A stretch of 64,000 nt of DNA from Diphasiastrum complanatum (GCA_029204225.1 CM055103.1:47486458-47550457), one strand, 5' to 3'. Counted from the first letter of the stretch, positions 45,470-57,895 are shown. The notes: generated from the letters alone by a model not told the origin. A program made the numbers and translations.

Positions 45470-46455
45470 AAAAGGAATCAGAAGACGAAAGATTCGAGAG
45501 GCGGCCCTTTGCTACAGTACTTGTAAACCAAAATGCTTCTGTACCTAGCATAACAGACAAAGGCAAAGGCATTGCTATCCCAGGATAATCTCCTAGAAGG
45601 TCGACAAGACCACGAAGAACGCCAGCAAGATACGTGTCGGGCAGCTCAGCTTCTACATCAGAAGAGTTCTGTGGATTCAGTGGCGAACCACAAACTTTCA
45701 AGGAAGCTATTGAATTTTCAGAAAAGGACAAATGGATCCAAGCCATGAACTAAGAGATGGAATCCATGAATGCATAGATCTATCTACGGTCTAAAATAGT
45801 CAGCTCGACAATGGTACAAAAAGAAAGATCAAGCTCTGAAATCATTAGGATTCAAGCCACTGATGGCTATTTCCAATGTATATGTCAGAATTATAGATGA
45901 GAAGATCATTATTGTGGCTGTATATGTGGACAACACTCTAAAACTTTGCAAGAGTGAGCAGCTGATTGCTGAATTCAAGACAGACATCTCGAGACATTTT
46001 GAGATCATGGATCTGGGAGAAGTCAGGTGTTACCTTGGCTTGCAAATTGATAGGGACTACGAGGGAGGTAGTTGTACCTTCATTAGTCCAGATACACCCA
46101 TAAGATCCTAGAGGATTTTGGGATGCTGAATTGCAAAGGAGTGAATACTCCAATGCTCGTAGGAACAGTGCTGACAAACGATGATTGTCCGAGCACTGAA
46201 GAAAAGAGAGAACAAATGTAGCTCACACCTTACAGAAAGCTGATAGATTCACTGATGTACCTTGTAAACAACACACGTCCTAGCATAGCTTATGCAGTGT
46301 TTAGGATGACCAATTCTGCACGAATCTAGGCTCAACACATTGGAAGATTGCAAAACAAATTTTGCAATATTTTCAATTAACGAGGTATTATGGCTTGTGT
46401 TATTGTCGTAATGTAGGGTTCAAGATGCTTTCCTACAGTGATGCTAGCGTCATCA
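45470..46455 (+). pseudogene. Ty1/copia fragment F (same family as C and D), RT with internal deletion
   Basis: Plus strand. It aligns with element D from the integrase-RT linker (SDESEDERFERRP region; here ESEDERFERRP) through EFCGFSGEP..TFKEA. It then jumps, at about 45770, across about 340 bp of RT fingers. It resumes at YGLK-stop-SARQWYKK, followed by VAVYVDNTLKLCKSE, where the catalytic YVDD has become YVDN, and the start of RNase H. The TAG in YGLK(*)SARQ is shared with D. Many later stops. Confidence 0.85.
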
Positions 46456-46529
46456 CTGAAAAATAAAAAATAAAAAATATCCAATACATCAAATTTTAAA
46501 AGGTCACATTGACGTCATGTCTCTTTCTA

Positions 46530-46745
<216 letters not shown>

Positions 46746-46819
46746 ACTATGTTTTCTTCTACCATTTCACCGATGGACCACAATGATAATAATGTTAAAT
46801 TTATGGTAAAGTTTCAAGC

Positions 46820-47050
46820 GCACTGATAACAGAGGTGTGAATACACATGAAGTAGTTCAATGCTAGTAAGCAAGTAGACAAAAATACAGAATATGAGTCT
46901 ACCTGCGTGCGAGACGGTTTTGAATAGGATCCGCAGATCCACAAGTTCGCTAGTGAAACGAGACACGAATTTGTGGGAGAACCGTAATTCTCTTGCTTGA
47001 AGAATCAGAGAATCAATAGATGATTTTGTAGCCGTTGTGCGCACATCATT
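46820..47050 (+). repeat. LTR fragment of copia F
   Basis: The reverse complement matches element D LTR at about 60410-60660 (shared GTAGCCGTTGTGC, CACGAATTTGTGGGAGAA, CTCGCACGCAGG-type blocks). Orientation and position fit the 3' LTR of F, after the (CT)n tract. Confidence 0.75.
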
Positions 47051-49751
47051 CACTTGAACCTTGACATGACTCCTTAAGATCCTCTTCATGATGCTCCTTC
47101 TTGATGGAAATCCGAGACCTCCATGTCTCATAATGATCACAACAAGTATGACCATTCAATATGCACTTCCTATGATTATCAAAATTACTTATGCTAGAAC
47201 CATAAGTCCAAAAATCACCACAACTTGGCATGATTTTCCAATATTGAAATCAAAAGGTATCTCCATCTCAATAAGGCTAACTACTTGCTTATGGATATAA
47301 GTGTCCACTTTGGATGCTTCACTTATTCTCATAAAAAGTTTACAACTTGCCTTTATGATTGAAAACATACAATTTTCATCTTTATGAATGAACACATCAT
47401 TCATGATCTTATTGAAACCAAAAGATCCTACATTATGAAGATATTTCCATTTCCTTGACTTCATAAATAATGTAAGATTACAAGGAAAACATATTTTGGT
47501 ATCTTTTAAGGCATCACACTCAACTAGCATTGCCTTAAGCCCCTTTGAGATACAAAAATCTCTTCAAAGCAAAATAGATCTTCATAAGTTGACATGAGAG
47601 CATAAATGAAACTATTTTCATTTTGTGATTGATGCTCCTTATTCTTGATTGATATCTCTTGGATCATAACAATAAGTTTGAACTTATCTAAAGTTCCAAG
47701 CAAAATACTTTCCAAGGACATAAAATAAATCCAGGTTACTTTCATGAGAGTGACATCTATCTTTGCATCTTGAACCAAACAATGTACTTCCAAATGAAAA
47801 ATTTCAAAATATTTGACATGTGTTGTGATGGACTCTTGAAGACAAATCTTATAAGTCCTTATGAGACTCCAAGCCTCATTCACCTTTCCACAAAGGAAAC
47901 ACCTTTCCTTGGACTTGTCCTTCTTGTATTTGCATTTCGAACTTGAAGCTCCATCCTTCACCTCGGCCCCCTTGGTTCTCCTTGGATGGATTGGTCTTTT
48001 TTTTGTAGCATCTTGAGAAAATATATCTTCCCTTGCCACAAAGGTTGCACTTAGGATCCTTTCTTTCCTTCAATAGGATGCCAACTATTGATGCCATGTG
48101 AATAAAAACTTGTGATATGATTCTACAAATGTAATTTGTGACTTTCAAGAGACTAGATTTGAACATCTTCAACAATCTAGAAGGATCTACAAAAGATCTA
48201 GCTCACAAACCTAAGAATCAATCTTCACAGTAATGACTAGTCACTTGGAAACTTTGCTTTGATCACTAAGACAAAAGCACACAATCTTTGAATCAAATCA
48301 CTAAAGAAATCAGATCCAATCCCCTATTGGACTCATCAAATATCAATGACTCTTTCTTTTGAAAGTTGAAAAAAAGATTTGACACCTAGATTTTCCTTTT
48401 CACTTGAGTAGTTCTCTCAACGCTTGAGATTCTTGAACAAAAGATGGGTTTTGTTTCAAAGACATGAAAATCAAACTTAATCACTTCTTTTGGACTCACT
48501 CTTGACCCAAATAATCTCACACTTGAGATTTAGAATGAATTTGATTTGATTTGACAACAAACTATACCACCAATTTTTCACAAAGCTTAAAAAATTAGAC
48601 AACTAGAGATTCACAAAGTTCTCAACCATGCATGAATACTCAAATATGGACTCCTCCTCATTCTAGACATCCAATGGGAAGTCAAATTGACCCTACAACT
48701 CTCACAAAGAAAGTTGAATAGAACGAATTTGAGTTTCATACATTCTATGTCAATTTTTGCTCAACAAATTGAATTCAATCACTCCTATTGGATTCCACCA
48801 ATTACTCTATCTTTTGAGACTAGGAATGAAATTCAAAATCAAACGTTGTGATTTTTCTCACTAAGATATTGTGCTTCAAAGAGCTAATGCCACTTAGAAA
48901 GATTTGATCACCTAGGAGAATACAAATTCTCCACCAATAACAACACAAATTGAGCTTCTAGATCTTGCCTTCTACAAAGGAAGGAACTCTTAGAAAATTG
49001 GATCTCTCTCTACACATTTGCCATAGAAACCTTAATGACTCTTTTCAAACCTCACAAACACTCAAACAAATTGAGTAGGATTGAATAATGTGACTTGGAT
49101 CTCAATCTCTTTTCTAGAACTCTCAATTTAAGCCAATCTATGTCAAATTCTACAAAAGATTTGCATAGATGCTCTATATGCACTAGAAACTCTCAAAGGT
49201 TTCACTTGGAGGACAGATCCAAGGATGTTTTCTAGCAAATTGATGCTTCTGAACTTGACCCTATCACTCTTGAACAAATCTAGAGTGATGGTACAATGGA
49301 TTTCAACCTCTCACCTTGCATATCACTCCTTAATCTATGATTTTTAGTAAAACCTCTCTCAACTTCAACATACACTCAAAAAATCAGAGATGATCAATTA
49401 ATGCACCTATTTCAAGCTTCAAATTTAATTTCTTGGCTAATCTAATCCAAGAACTAATCAAGGGATTAGATTTTCTATAGAAAATGCTTGATTTTGCACC
49501 AAAAATCACTCAAATTGAGTATGTGAGTCAAATTCTACAAATTTTTGAAATTTCTCAGTCAAAACCGGAGCTGTACGACCTAACACGTGTGAAAAGTGTT
49601 CCTACAGCCCACAACAATCTGGACCAAAAATTTTGAGGATAGCTATCAAATCCAACTCGCTACACAAAATTTGACTAGTTTCCAAAAAACTGCTAATTTT
49701 GGCCTTGATTTGGATTAACCCTATCAATTTGAACAAGAACTCTTGTACTTG
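47051..49751 (-). pseudogene. Internal region of element I
   Basis: Lies inside the primer site of LTR I on the minus strand. 48180-49750 is a long leader without ORFs. 47876-48175 gives CNLCGKGRYIFSRC, a zinc knuckle with His replaced by Tyr, and another frame gives CFLCGKVNEA. Downstream frames (47189-47530, 47524-48039) are protein-like but match no pol domain I know. The LTR suggests copia by resemblance to copia-1; the coding part does not prove it. Confidence 0.45.
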
Positions 49752-49763
49752 GCTTTGATACCA
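49752..49763 (-). other. Element I primer binding site
   Basis: Minus strand TGGTATCAAAGC directly abutting the LTR. Confidence 0.85.
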
Positions 49764-50597
49764 TGTGGAAAAGGTACAAAAAGGACCAAGAGTGGATCCT
49801 AATCTGATCCTCAAGAGGGATTGGATGTTAGATTTACTTGATCTATCAATCTACATAAGATTAAGATCAATCTAGATCAATTCTAGACATAAAATCCAAA
49901 CAAGAACAATCATTTATTGAAGGTAAATGTACTTGCTGGTTTCACAAGTGTGAAACCCTGTCAGGGTATGAACTCCAACCTAAAAATCAAGTACACATTG
50001 ATAGAACCTCAAAACAATCAAAATAAATGTAGGCAAATGGAGAGAATCACTCAAAATTGCTTCCAAAACCAAGATTGGTGTCTCACATTGATTATGGCCA
50101 AATGTGGCTCTATATATACAATAAGTGGGAGCTCGTGGTACTGATCATCCCTATGATCCCACATGTGTGAAGGTGCTTTGTCATATGATGACTTATCATG
50201 CAAAACTGACACTTGGACAAAACCTTCTATTTTGAGCACTTTTGGTCCATTTTCCTTCTATATGGAGATCTACTTGGAAATCTTCTAGAAGTCATAATTC
50301 GCCTACTTCAGCTTATTCCACACATGTGAGCTGTCCTCTACACATGTGATATGACACCTAACCAAAGGATGTGGCTCATGCAATCAATAGATTGATGCCA
50401 TGTGTCATATGTCTAGAAAACTAGTTTTTGGCCTTTTTAGCCACTAGAACTTGAATTAAATCATATGTACAACCTATATGATTATGGTACATGACAAGTA
50501 CCTTATTTTCACATGTGGGAAACAGGCTCCACACATGTGTAATCATCTATATATAAGATTTTTGGCCTCTACCAAGTTTATTTTTGCATTTTTCACA
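49764..50597 (-). repeat. Element I 5' LTR (834 bp)
   Basis: Starts TGTGGAAAA and ends TTTTTCACA on the plus strand. TATA-like TATATATA at 50111-50118. The palindrome GGTTTCACAAGTGTGAAACC lies at 49938-49957. The outer flank is gypsy A' sequence, so I inserted into a gypsy A-type element. Confidence 0.8.
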
Positions 50598-50907
50598 AAC
50601 GAGTCATTGTTGACTCAAATGGCCATGTCAAGCCCACCAAGGTATACGATGATGGTCATCCACAACATATGATGAATCAGATAGTGTCCTGATCCAACCA
50701 AAAGGCCACTATACGAGATCTACGGACATAATCAATTGGGGTCACGCAATAGCCACTGTGGACTATGCTGATTTCAATCGATATCGTATCGAAACGGCTG
50801 CAGAAGATGTGGATATTCTCCCATCTTTTACAGACATTGACACACCCATCATCCCACTTATGATGATTGACCCGATTCCTATAGCTTGGTGCCCAGGAGA
50901 ACCTAGC
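50598..50907 (+). pseudogene. Gypsy A' protease-linker fragment
   Basis: Nearly identical to 3617-3897 of gypsy A (GGCCATGTCAAGCC, CACTATACGAGATCTACGGA, GATTGACCC.ATTCCTATAGC) but retains about 29 bp missing in A, which keeps the frame open (SFTDIDTPIIPLMMIDPIPI). It is truncated on both sides by copia elements I and J. Confidence 0.88.
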
Positions 50908-51635
50908 ATCGGTAACTCCTCCAAATCCTTGCTAAAGATGGCTGATCCTTTCATAACCTGAAACACAAGAGCTCTGATACCATGTGAAGGATTTCAAATC
51001 ATTCAAGATCCAATCCATGTCCCTGATCTTTGGTTACAATAAGGAGCAAACCAACAATCCTGCCAATGTAGAAACATCAGCATCTACATACAAAATGAGA
51101 TGTAAACTCTAAGAGATATTGATCAAACATGAACCAAAACAAAAAATATGTTTGTTGTCCATAAAATTACAGTAGCCTACTATATTTCACACGTGTGGAA
51201 CCGAAAATAGAAAAATATGAGCATTCTACACACAAGATTGCAAGATAACACCAAGATAGTGCACCAATGAGTAGTAAAACCCAAAGAGAACCATGTATAA
51301 TGATGAAATGAGAGAGAGAAGAGAGAAGGTGTGTCTCTCCACGAGTTACATCCTTTTATAGAGTTTCCAAACCATATTTGGCCACTTGGCTTTCCCTCCA
51401 AAATGTAAACCCTACTATTTTCAAATTCAGATTCAATGTACCCAATGTTCAAATTTGAATTTCTCTCAAACTCAACTACCAACTTTTCCACACTTTCAAA
51501 AAGTGTTTATTGAATGTATTTTAAACTAATATAACTTCAAAAAGTTTATCTCTAAGTCTGAAATGAGTTTTGGCCTCTTATTGACAATTTACCAAAATAT
51601 GACTAAACTAGACTAAACTAGTTGAAATCTCTCAG
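50908..51635 (-). repeat. Element J 5' LTR with primer site and short leader
   Basis: Primer site TGGTATCAGAGC (minus) at 50971-50982, LTR from TGTGAAGGATTTC at 50983 to roughly 51600-51635 where copia M begins. TATA-like TATAAAAGG (minus) at about 51350. The CACACGTGTG palindrome lies at 51188-51197. Only about 60 bp of internal sequence remains (minus strand ATGAAAGGATCAGCC...). Confidence 0.7.
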
Positions 51636-52520
51636 ATATCACATGCAATACTTCTGAAGTCCTTCTGGGCTGAAGTTGTTTCAACAACAACCTATATTAA
51701 GAACAAATGTCCTACTAAAGGTTTCTAGACAAAACACCATTCGAAATTTGGACAGATACCAAACCTTCTTTATCGAATTGAAAAGTTTGGGATGTACTGC
51801 TTATGCACAGATCCCTCATGATCTTAGGAAGAAGCTCAACTTCCAGAGTATCAAGTGTATTTTCATCAACTACACTATTTTAGATCAAGCGTACAAGCTG
51901 TTTGATCCTATTGAGTCGAAGATATTTGTTAGCCAAGATGTCATCTTCATCGAAGATCAGTTTATCAACCTCAAGGAAAAAGGAAAAGCCCATGTAGCCG
52001 ACTTGTCTGACTCATCTGACATATTGAACTTTGAGGTTCCTTAGTTGACTATTCTCATTGAAGTCCCAAACTCATCTACTTTTGACCAACAACATATCAA
52101 CGACAAATCCGAAGATGATGATGTTGTAGTTCAGCAACTACATTATGATGAAAATGATCAACTTCCTCTATTACCCAGAAGATCATCAAGAGCTAGCAGA
52201 ACACCTATAAGATATATCGATGAGTCTGTAGCCTACCTTGTTCAGGAGCCTACGATTGTTGAAGAGGCACTCAGTCAGACCGATTTTGATCTCTAGAAAG
52301 AAGCTATGGATAAGGAGTATTCATCTCTTATCAAGAACCGAACATGGATGATTGTCAAATTACATGCTAGTAGAAAGCAGACGGAAGCATCGATATAAGA
52401 AGCTCGACTTGTCACCAGAGGATTTTCTCAGATATACAATGTCGATTACACTGAGACTTTCACTCCAGTAGTCAAGCATTCTTCTATTCGACATTTATTA
52501 TCATTTGCTGCTGTAGCTGA
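51636..52520 (+). pseudogene. Copia M integrase C-terminus and RT start
   Basis: Plus strand: SFWAEVVSTTTYIKNKCPTK (end of integrase core), LGCTAYAQIPHDLRKKL and SIKCIFINYTILDQAYKLFD (integrase C-terminal block), an acidic linker, then EARLVTRGFSQIYNVDYTE and VVKHSSIRHLLSFAA (RT fingers). Stops at 52042, 52294 and about 52397 and a frameshift near 51727. It is cut off by transposon L in the codons after SFAAV-A-D. Confidence 0.85.
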
Positions 52521-52984
52521 CATTAGAGAAACTTAGAGCCCGACGAGGGCCTTTGAAAAAGATGTTTTTTTATTGCCATGTGGACCAATTGAAACCTTAT
52601 CTTCGGGGTTCTATGTAACGTAGAATTTTCCAAATATAAATAAAATAAAAACTTTTTAAATATATTGTTGTTTCATCAGGCAGTATGTGGAAATGCTATT
52701 GGTTGATGAGGCCTGTCCTTCCAGCTCATCACTGTCCGAAGAGACCCAAAAGTATTGAAAATGAATATGACAGATGGTTGAGATGAGAAAATCGATGTAC
52801 CATTAATGTATATGCATTGTCAAACCATGGTTAACAGGGTTAACCAGAGTTAATTTGTGGCACCAAATAGATCAGTGTTTCAAATTTTTGCCAACACTTT
52901 TTCTTTGATTCATGGCTTTTTGTCTACGCAAATTTTCAAAAATTCATAGTTCATTGTTTCAAATTTTTGAATGCAAATTACGAA

Positions 52985-54664
52985 TGGCGCCATCAAGGAA
53001 GCCGTGCTCCTCAATCGACTCGGTGCTTCTATTCAACGAGAAAGATGCAAATGGTTTATGGGTGCCAAGAAAATATTCAAAAAACTCTTGGGTTTTGATG
53101 CATCCATCATCAAGAGGAGCATTTCGAAAAAGGAAAAGGTCAAAATTATCATTTCGATCTTATTGGAAGGCCAGAGATGAAAAAAAATAAAGGTAAATGG
53201 GTGCCACTCGATCAAGACTATTTCAAATCTCTTTTTTCTCCTTTTCTTTTTATTCTACCGTCTATAACTGAAGGCCCTGGTGTGGAGGCAGTTTTTGAGA
53301 TATATCTCAAATTTAAGTCCTTGCTCAGTACTCCGTTATTCAGATCTTAGAATAAGGACATGATTCATTATCAGGACCTGGTGGCACTTGACAAGCATAT
53401 CTATAAAGCTACGTTTGACAGAATGTTTACCAAGTTACATAATGATTTCAAGTCTGTAGATGAGTGCCCAATTCATAATAAAAAATGTAGATTTGTTGAT
53501 TTTCAGTCTGCTTTTGTTTTTTTTTTTTTGTTAAATATTTCTGACGATTCGGAGGCTATGCCCTCCTCTTTTGAAGCAGTTTCTTATAGTGGTACAAAGT
53601 TTGAAAAGTCAAAGATTGTAGATATAGATACTTTTTTTATTGATACGATTGTTAATTTAGATGATTGTTCTAATTTTGATTTTACTCGAAATAGGGCTAC
53701 TTTTATGGGCCCTAGAACACCCACTACCCTTTCTCCTTCTGATAAATGATCACTTTGCCTACTTATAATATAGATAATAATTCCTTTTTGACAATATCGG
53801 ATATATCGAATCTTTGCATTTTGAGCAAAGAGCTTGATAAATTTTCAAATATAATTGATTTTGATGTTGATGATCTTCTCCCTGGTGTTGACGATGTACA
53901 TAATGATAAGTTTTATTCAGGGAAAGATTGTTCGAAAATGGCTGTGGAGAAAATGTGCAACAAAGAAGATGATCTACCTTCTAAGGAGGAGTTTCTTAGA
54001 ATCCAAAGTCAACTTGGTTTTCCACAGCCAACTGTCTATTCACCAACAATATTGACATCGAAAGGTGGACATAATATTGATGGAGAGACAATAATCAGAG
54101 AAGACAAAGCCGAATGTGTAAGTTTTTGTCTCTTATCAAGTACTAGTAGATTTGTTATGTCAGGTTATATACTTGAGCTTACTTTGTTTTTTATCATTTC
54201 AGGAAACAATTTTTCTTGATGATTTCGCAATTCGTCGAGGAGGGCAGAGATCTTCTGCTGGAGAATTTTCAAGAGATCATGCACTGGGGCACTATCTAAA
54301 GTCCTTTAAGAATAATGAGATAAGTGTTGCCCATTCAAAGTTTCTTCAACATGGTGAAACTATGATTATGGCAACCAAGGCACTGTCTCATTTTCTTGGA
54401 GGACATAATTTTAATAAGGTGCATAAAATAATTTTTGTAAAGAAAACTATTGTGGTTAAAATTTTAGGATATGGACCAATGAATTTCAGGCTCAGATCAT
54501 CTCATTTTGCAGTGTATGCTGCTTACGTTGATCTGAGTAAGCATGAAAACTATGAGCTATTGGATCCATACGAAAGAAAAAAATTGTTGCATGATTCTAA
54601 GTTGCAACTTTTATTGGAAAAAATATCGGAAGCAGATTATATACTGTTGAATTGTACTTTGTAA
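52985..54664 (+). pseudogene. Transposon L gene 1 (plus strand), unknown protein
   Basis: Segments: 52985-53190 (basic, SRGAFRKRKRSKLSF; a second frame is open here too), 53360-53749 (start MIHYQDLVALDKHIY), 53746-54117 (start MITLPTYNIDN; acidic), and 54203-54664 (ETIFLDDFAIRRGGQRSSAG ... EADYILLNCTL, ending TAA/TAG region at 54664). The last two are joined in phase by an 85-bp intron with donor GTAAGT (54118) and acceptor TTTCAG (54202). The second and third overlap by ATGA (53746-53749), needing a frameshift or reinitiation. No known fold is recognised; it could be an accessory or DNA-binding protein. Its stop lies only about 35 bp from the end of gene 2, tail to tail. Confidence 0.5.
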
Positions 54665-54700
54665 ATATTTTTATTTAATTTACAAAACTTTATTGTGTGT

Positions 54701-57418
54701 CTATAGCCTACTGGCTTGTATAAATTTGCATGCTTTTTGAAATTTTTTATAGTCCGTCAATTTTGTATTATGACGAATTTGGATTCTTCTGTAAAACCAT
54801 TGGAAAAGTTGCAGTATATAGCTGTTTTTTGTGCTAGTCAAGCCATGTTGTGTACTTTTACTAAAATGCCGCTCTTGCTTGCCAATGAGATTTTTCCATT
54901 CCTTGCGATGACCATATGCTAAGACTTCCACTATTTCTTGCAAAGAATGTCGAATGATGTCGTAATATGTGATGCATGTCATAAAAACATAATCTAAGTC
55001 AGTACCAAAAGTATCTAATTTAATTGCACATATTTGTCTATCGTAGTGTAAAATCAAAATCTTACCATATAATGTGTTATATGATCAACACCCCATGCAC
55101 TTTGAACTGCATCCACAAATTCATTGGTTGTTTTCTATATCATTTGAACATCAGTATTTGAAAATTTATCTTTTCTCAAGTATTTCACCATGTTGTCTAA
55201 CTTTTTCCAAACTTCTACTTTGTGTATACAAGTAGAACCTTCTTCTTCGAAATGTTGAGTTGCTGCAATAATTTTTTTCCAAACCGTGTATTGAACCTTA
55301 GATTGTTTGCCAATGCTCGGCTTGCATGGAATATTTCAAGTTTTACTTGATAGCTTGTCGTCTTTTTTTATTTTAACATGGCCTTTATGTAAGCCTGCTT
55401 TGGACAACACATCCTCTAATATGAAAATAGCTTCTTTCGCAGAGGCCTCTGGCTCAGAATTCCATGCAAACAAGATGTGAAGATATATTATTTTTTCTAT
55501 AATACCCACATTCGCATGTAATGTACAGATATGAATATTTCATAAAGGAATTGGTAGTACAGGTTTCCAATTAGGATCTTCTCGATCTCTTGATATTCCT
55601 GTACTCCTTGTCATGTCTTTTGCTATTTTCATGCAATACAAACAAGGGTGTTTAGAGTTAGTGCCATGAGATACAGTGAACATACATTTTAATGTCTTCA
55701 AATTTCCTGCTAAATGCCATTCATTGTTGAAAGTGCCAATTTCAGGAATATTGAGTGGAACTCCCTCCATGTGATTTTTTATGGTGGTAGGATATGATGT
55801 TCTATTAAATATCCATGAAAAAATGTTATGGTCTTCTTTCAGCACCTATAAGATAATACAAAAACGTGATTAGCCTCATAATATTAACACAGAGAAGATT
55901 TTAGATATGAAATCCATATTCAAATGATTATCCTTATTTATTATGTGAAGGAACTGCTATACCTGAAATGCTGCCAGTCACCAAATATCATTTTCTGGTT
56001 GAACACTGAAATTGAGGCCTTGTGAGTCTTCTGAAAGTGCTCCATTCATGATTGTGAGATTGACTCTTTTCTTTTTTTGTCCTTTTATAATTTCAGACTC
56101 ATCTAACTTGAGAACAACTATCAACTTGTTATTGACATTTTCATTTGTAATACCGTAAAAATTTATGATAAATGTTAATAACTGATTAATGTCAATAAAT
56201 AAATTGTTAGAATTGTTATATGCTAGACTTTCTCCTTTCGAGCAATACACTTCATTGATATGAGATGGATTACCAACTATTGTCTGCATACCATGGTTTA
56301 ACATGTCTTTTTTTTTTCTAAAAGATGAAATGGTCGTGGGATTGAAAACTTTTTAATATTTATCTATGCAAATGCCTCCTTTATCATCTTAAACATTGGT
56401 GCATATGCTTCCCTACTGATGCTAGAAAAGTCACATGCCCCTTGAAGAAATGTAGTGTCTAATATTTTTCCAACTTCATCCATAATGCTATCAGTAATTG
56501 AAGCCTTAATCTTTTTCATTTTGTTACTATTTAACATTAATTTCATAGATTTAGAAGTCAAGATAGAGCCTAGTGAGTTTCCAATTCAAATATCATCAGC
56601 CAACTTCAACAACCAATGCTGATCTGCATTGCAAACATAATGTTCATGAAAATGTCAATAGAAATTAGGACACTCATAATATTCACAACAATATATAATA
56701 AGCAAATCAACAGAAAGTTGAAATGAATAAATAACAAAATTAGTGATTATTGATGAATCAAAAAGTTCAAGCAATATTCAATACCAAATAAGCTATAACT
56801 TACTTGATTGCACGGATTCGTCTTTTTTTATGACCTCCTCTGGATGACAGATCACATATATCCTTGTTTACCAGTCTTTTCCTCTTGTTGCTTCAGACCT
56901 TTCTGTTGAGCACATCCATATCTTTAACAAGAGACAAATATGAGATATGCATGGATTGCAATGCAATTTTTATCTCATGATTACTAGTTGTATAATGATG
57001 CAAAGAAGATTTCAACCTTTGGATCTCCTCCTTGAGCATCTCATTCTCATCCAAACAAGTTTTCATCTTTGTAGATTTTTCTTCGCACTCCTTTGATATT
57101 TTCCTTGATTCCTCTTCCAAATAATCTATTCTTTGCATTGAATGTGCATTCCCATAGAGCATCAAATTCTCACAGTAACCCAAAAAGGCCATTTTTACCA
57201 TGACACATATAGATTATTAAATGACTCACCGAATGAAAATCTGGATGTTGCAATGTAGGATACAATGTTCCTGATGACCATAAATCTATATGTTTTAGCT
57301 TTTCCTCCCTGTATCGGACCATATCAGAAGTTGACAATTTGGGTTGCTTTGAATTTCTCATCCTGAGCAGAGCATATTTTGGTGACAGATCCACATGAAG
57401 ATGATAAAGGTTTGTCAT
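54701..57418 (-). pseudogene. Transposon L gene 2 (minus strand), candidate transposase with introns
   Basis: Starts about MTNLYHLHVDLSPKYALL (57418). A 61-bp intron (57229-57169, donor GTGAGT) joins in phase to a coiled-coil segment (YLEEESRKISKECEEK ... ENEMLKEEIQRLKSS). An acceptor GCAATGCAG precedes DQHWLLKLADDI (about 56640). Then come KLIVVLKLDESEIIKGQ, an intron at 55962-55846, NEWHLAGNLKTLKCMF, SKHPCLYCMK, NIHICTLHANVGIIEKI, and AWGVDHITHYM before another donor (55065). The C-terminal part is 54701-55000. In-frame stops at about 56610, 55978 and 55540 make it a pseudogene. The HPCLYC block and following HxCxLHA recall uncharacterised transposase-like proteins of other eukaryotes; this is a resemblance from memory, not a verified match. 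Confidence 0.55.
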
Positions 57419-57786
57419 CAGTACAGTAGTATAGTAACAAACAACACAATTACAATAACAAAGCTGGAAATGGCGCTAACGACTCTGCTGGAGATAGAGA
57501 TGGCATAGGTCTTTTTTGAAATGTCACTCCTAATTCAAATTTTTTAGTGTTCCCAACTATTGGGAGGGAATATTTCAGCATTTTGAAAAATTATATTTTA
57601 ACTATGGTTAAACACCAGTGAAGTTTGATGTGACTAAACTAAGGAGCATTCATTTACATGGAAAGTAGTGAGAGCAGATGTGCAAAGAAGTTAGAAAATG
57701 ATATTATAATTACTTTATAGTTATTTTTCTCTCTCCTACATGGCATTTCTTATAGGGCCCTCTTTGGGCCCATATTTTTTCTAATG

Positions 57787-57893
57787 TTTGGAAATACATC
57801 AAATGGATGTATAGACATCATATCTTAATGGAGTTATCAAAGAAGACATTTACATGGTGCAACCCGAAGGTTATATTATTGAAGGCCCTCCTC
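57787..57893 (+). pseudogene. Copia M RT middle segment
   Basis: Continues M after transposon L: LEIHQMDV, a stop (TAG where Lys is usual), TSYLNGVIKEDIYMVQPEGY. This is the first catalytic Asp region of copia RT. It is cut off by element K at about 57893. Confidence 0.85.
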
Positions 57894-57895
57894 CA

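Larger units (their letters stand above)
52521..57786. mobile_element. DNA transposon L (5266 bp), unclassified
   Basis: Terminal inverted repeats: left CATTAGAGAAACTTAGAGCCC then GAGGGCC...TTGCCATGTGGA; right end (reverse complement) CATTAGAAAAAATATGGGCCC then GAGGGCC...ATGCCATGTAGGA (each run quoted in pieces). The termini lie between copia M codons: sequence left of it ends GCTGA and sequence right of it starts TTTGGAAATACATCAA, which rejoin as A-D-L-E-I-H-Q, the usual copia RT sequence. No target duplication is visible. Two convergent genes fill it. I cannot assign a superfamily: ends are not CACTA and no TNP2, hAT or MULE motif is present. Confidence 0.75.

Noticed and set aside
52521-57786. 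Transposon L as a Helitron
   Set aside because: The ends are inverted repeats, not 5' TC and 3' CTRR with a hairpin, and no Rep/helicase motif is present.
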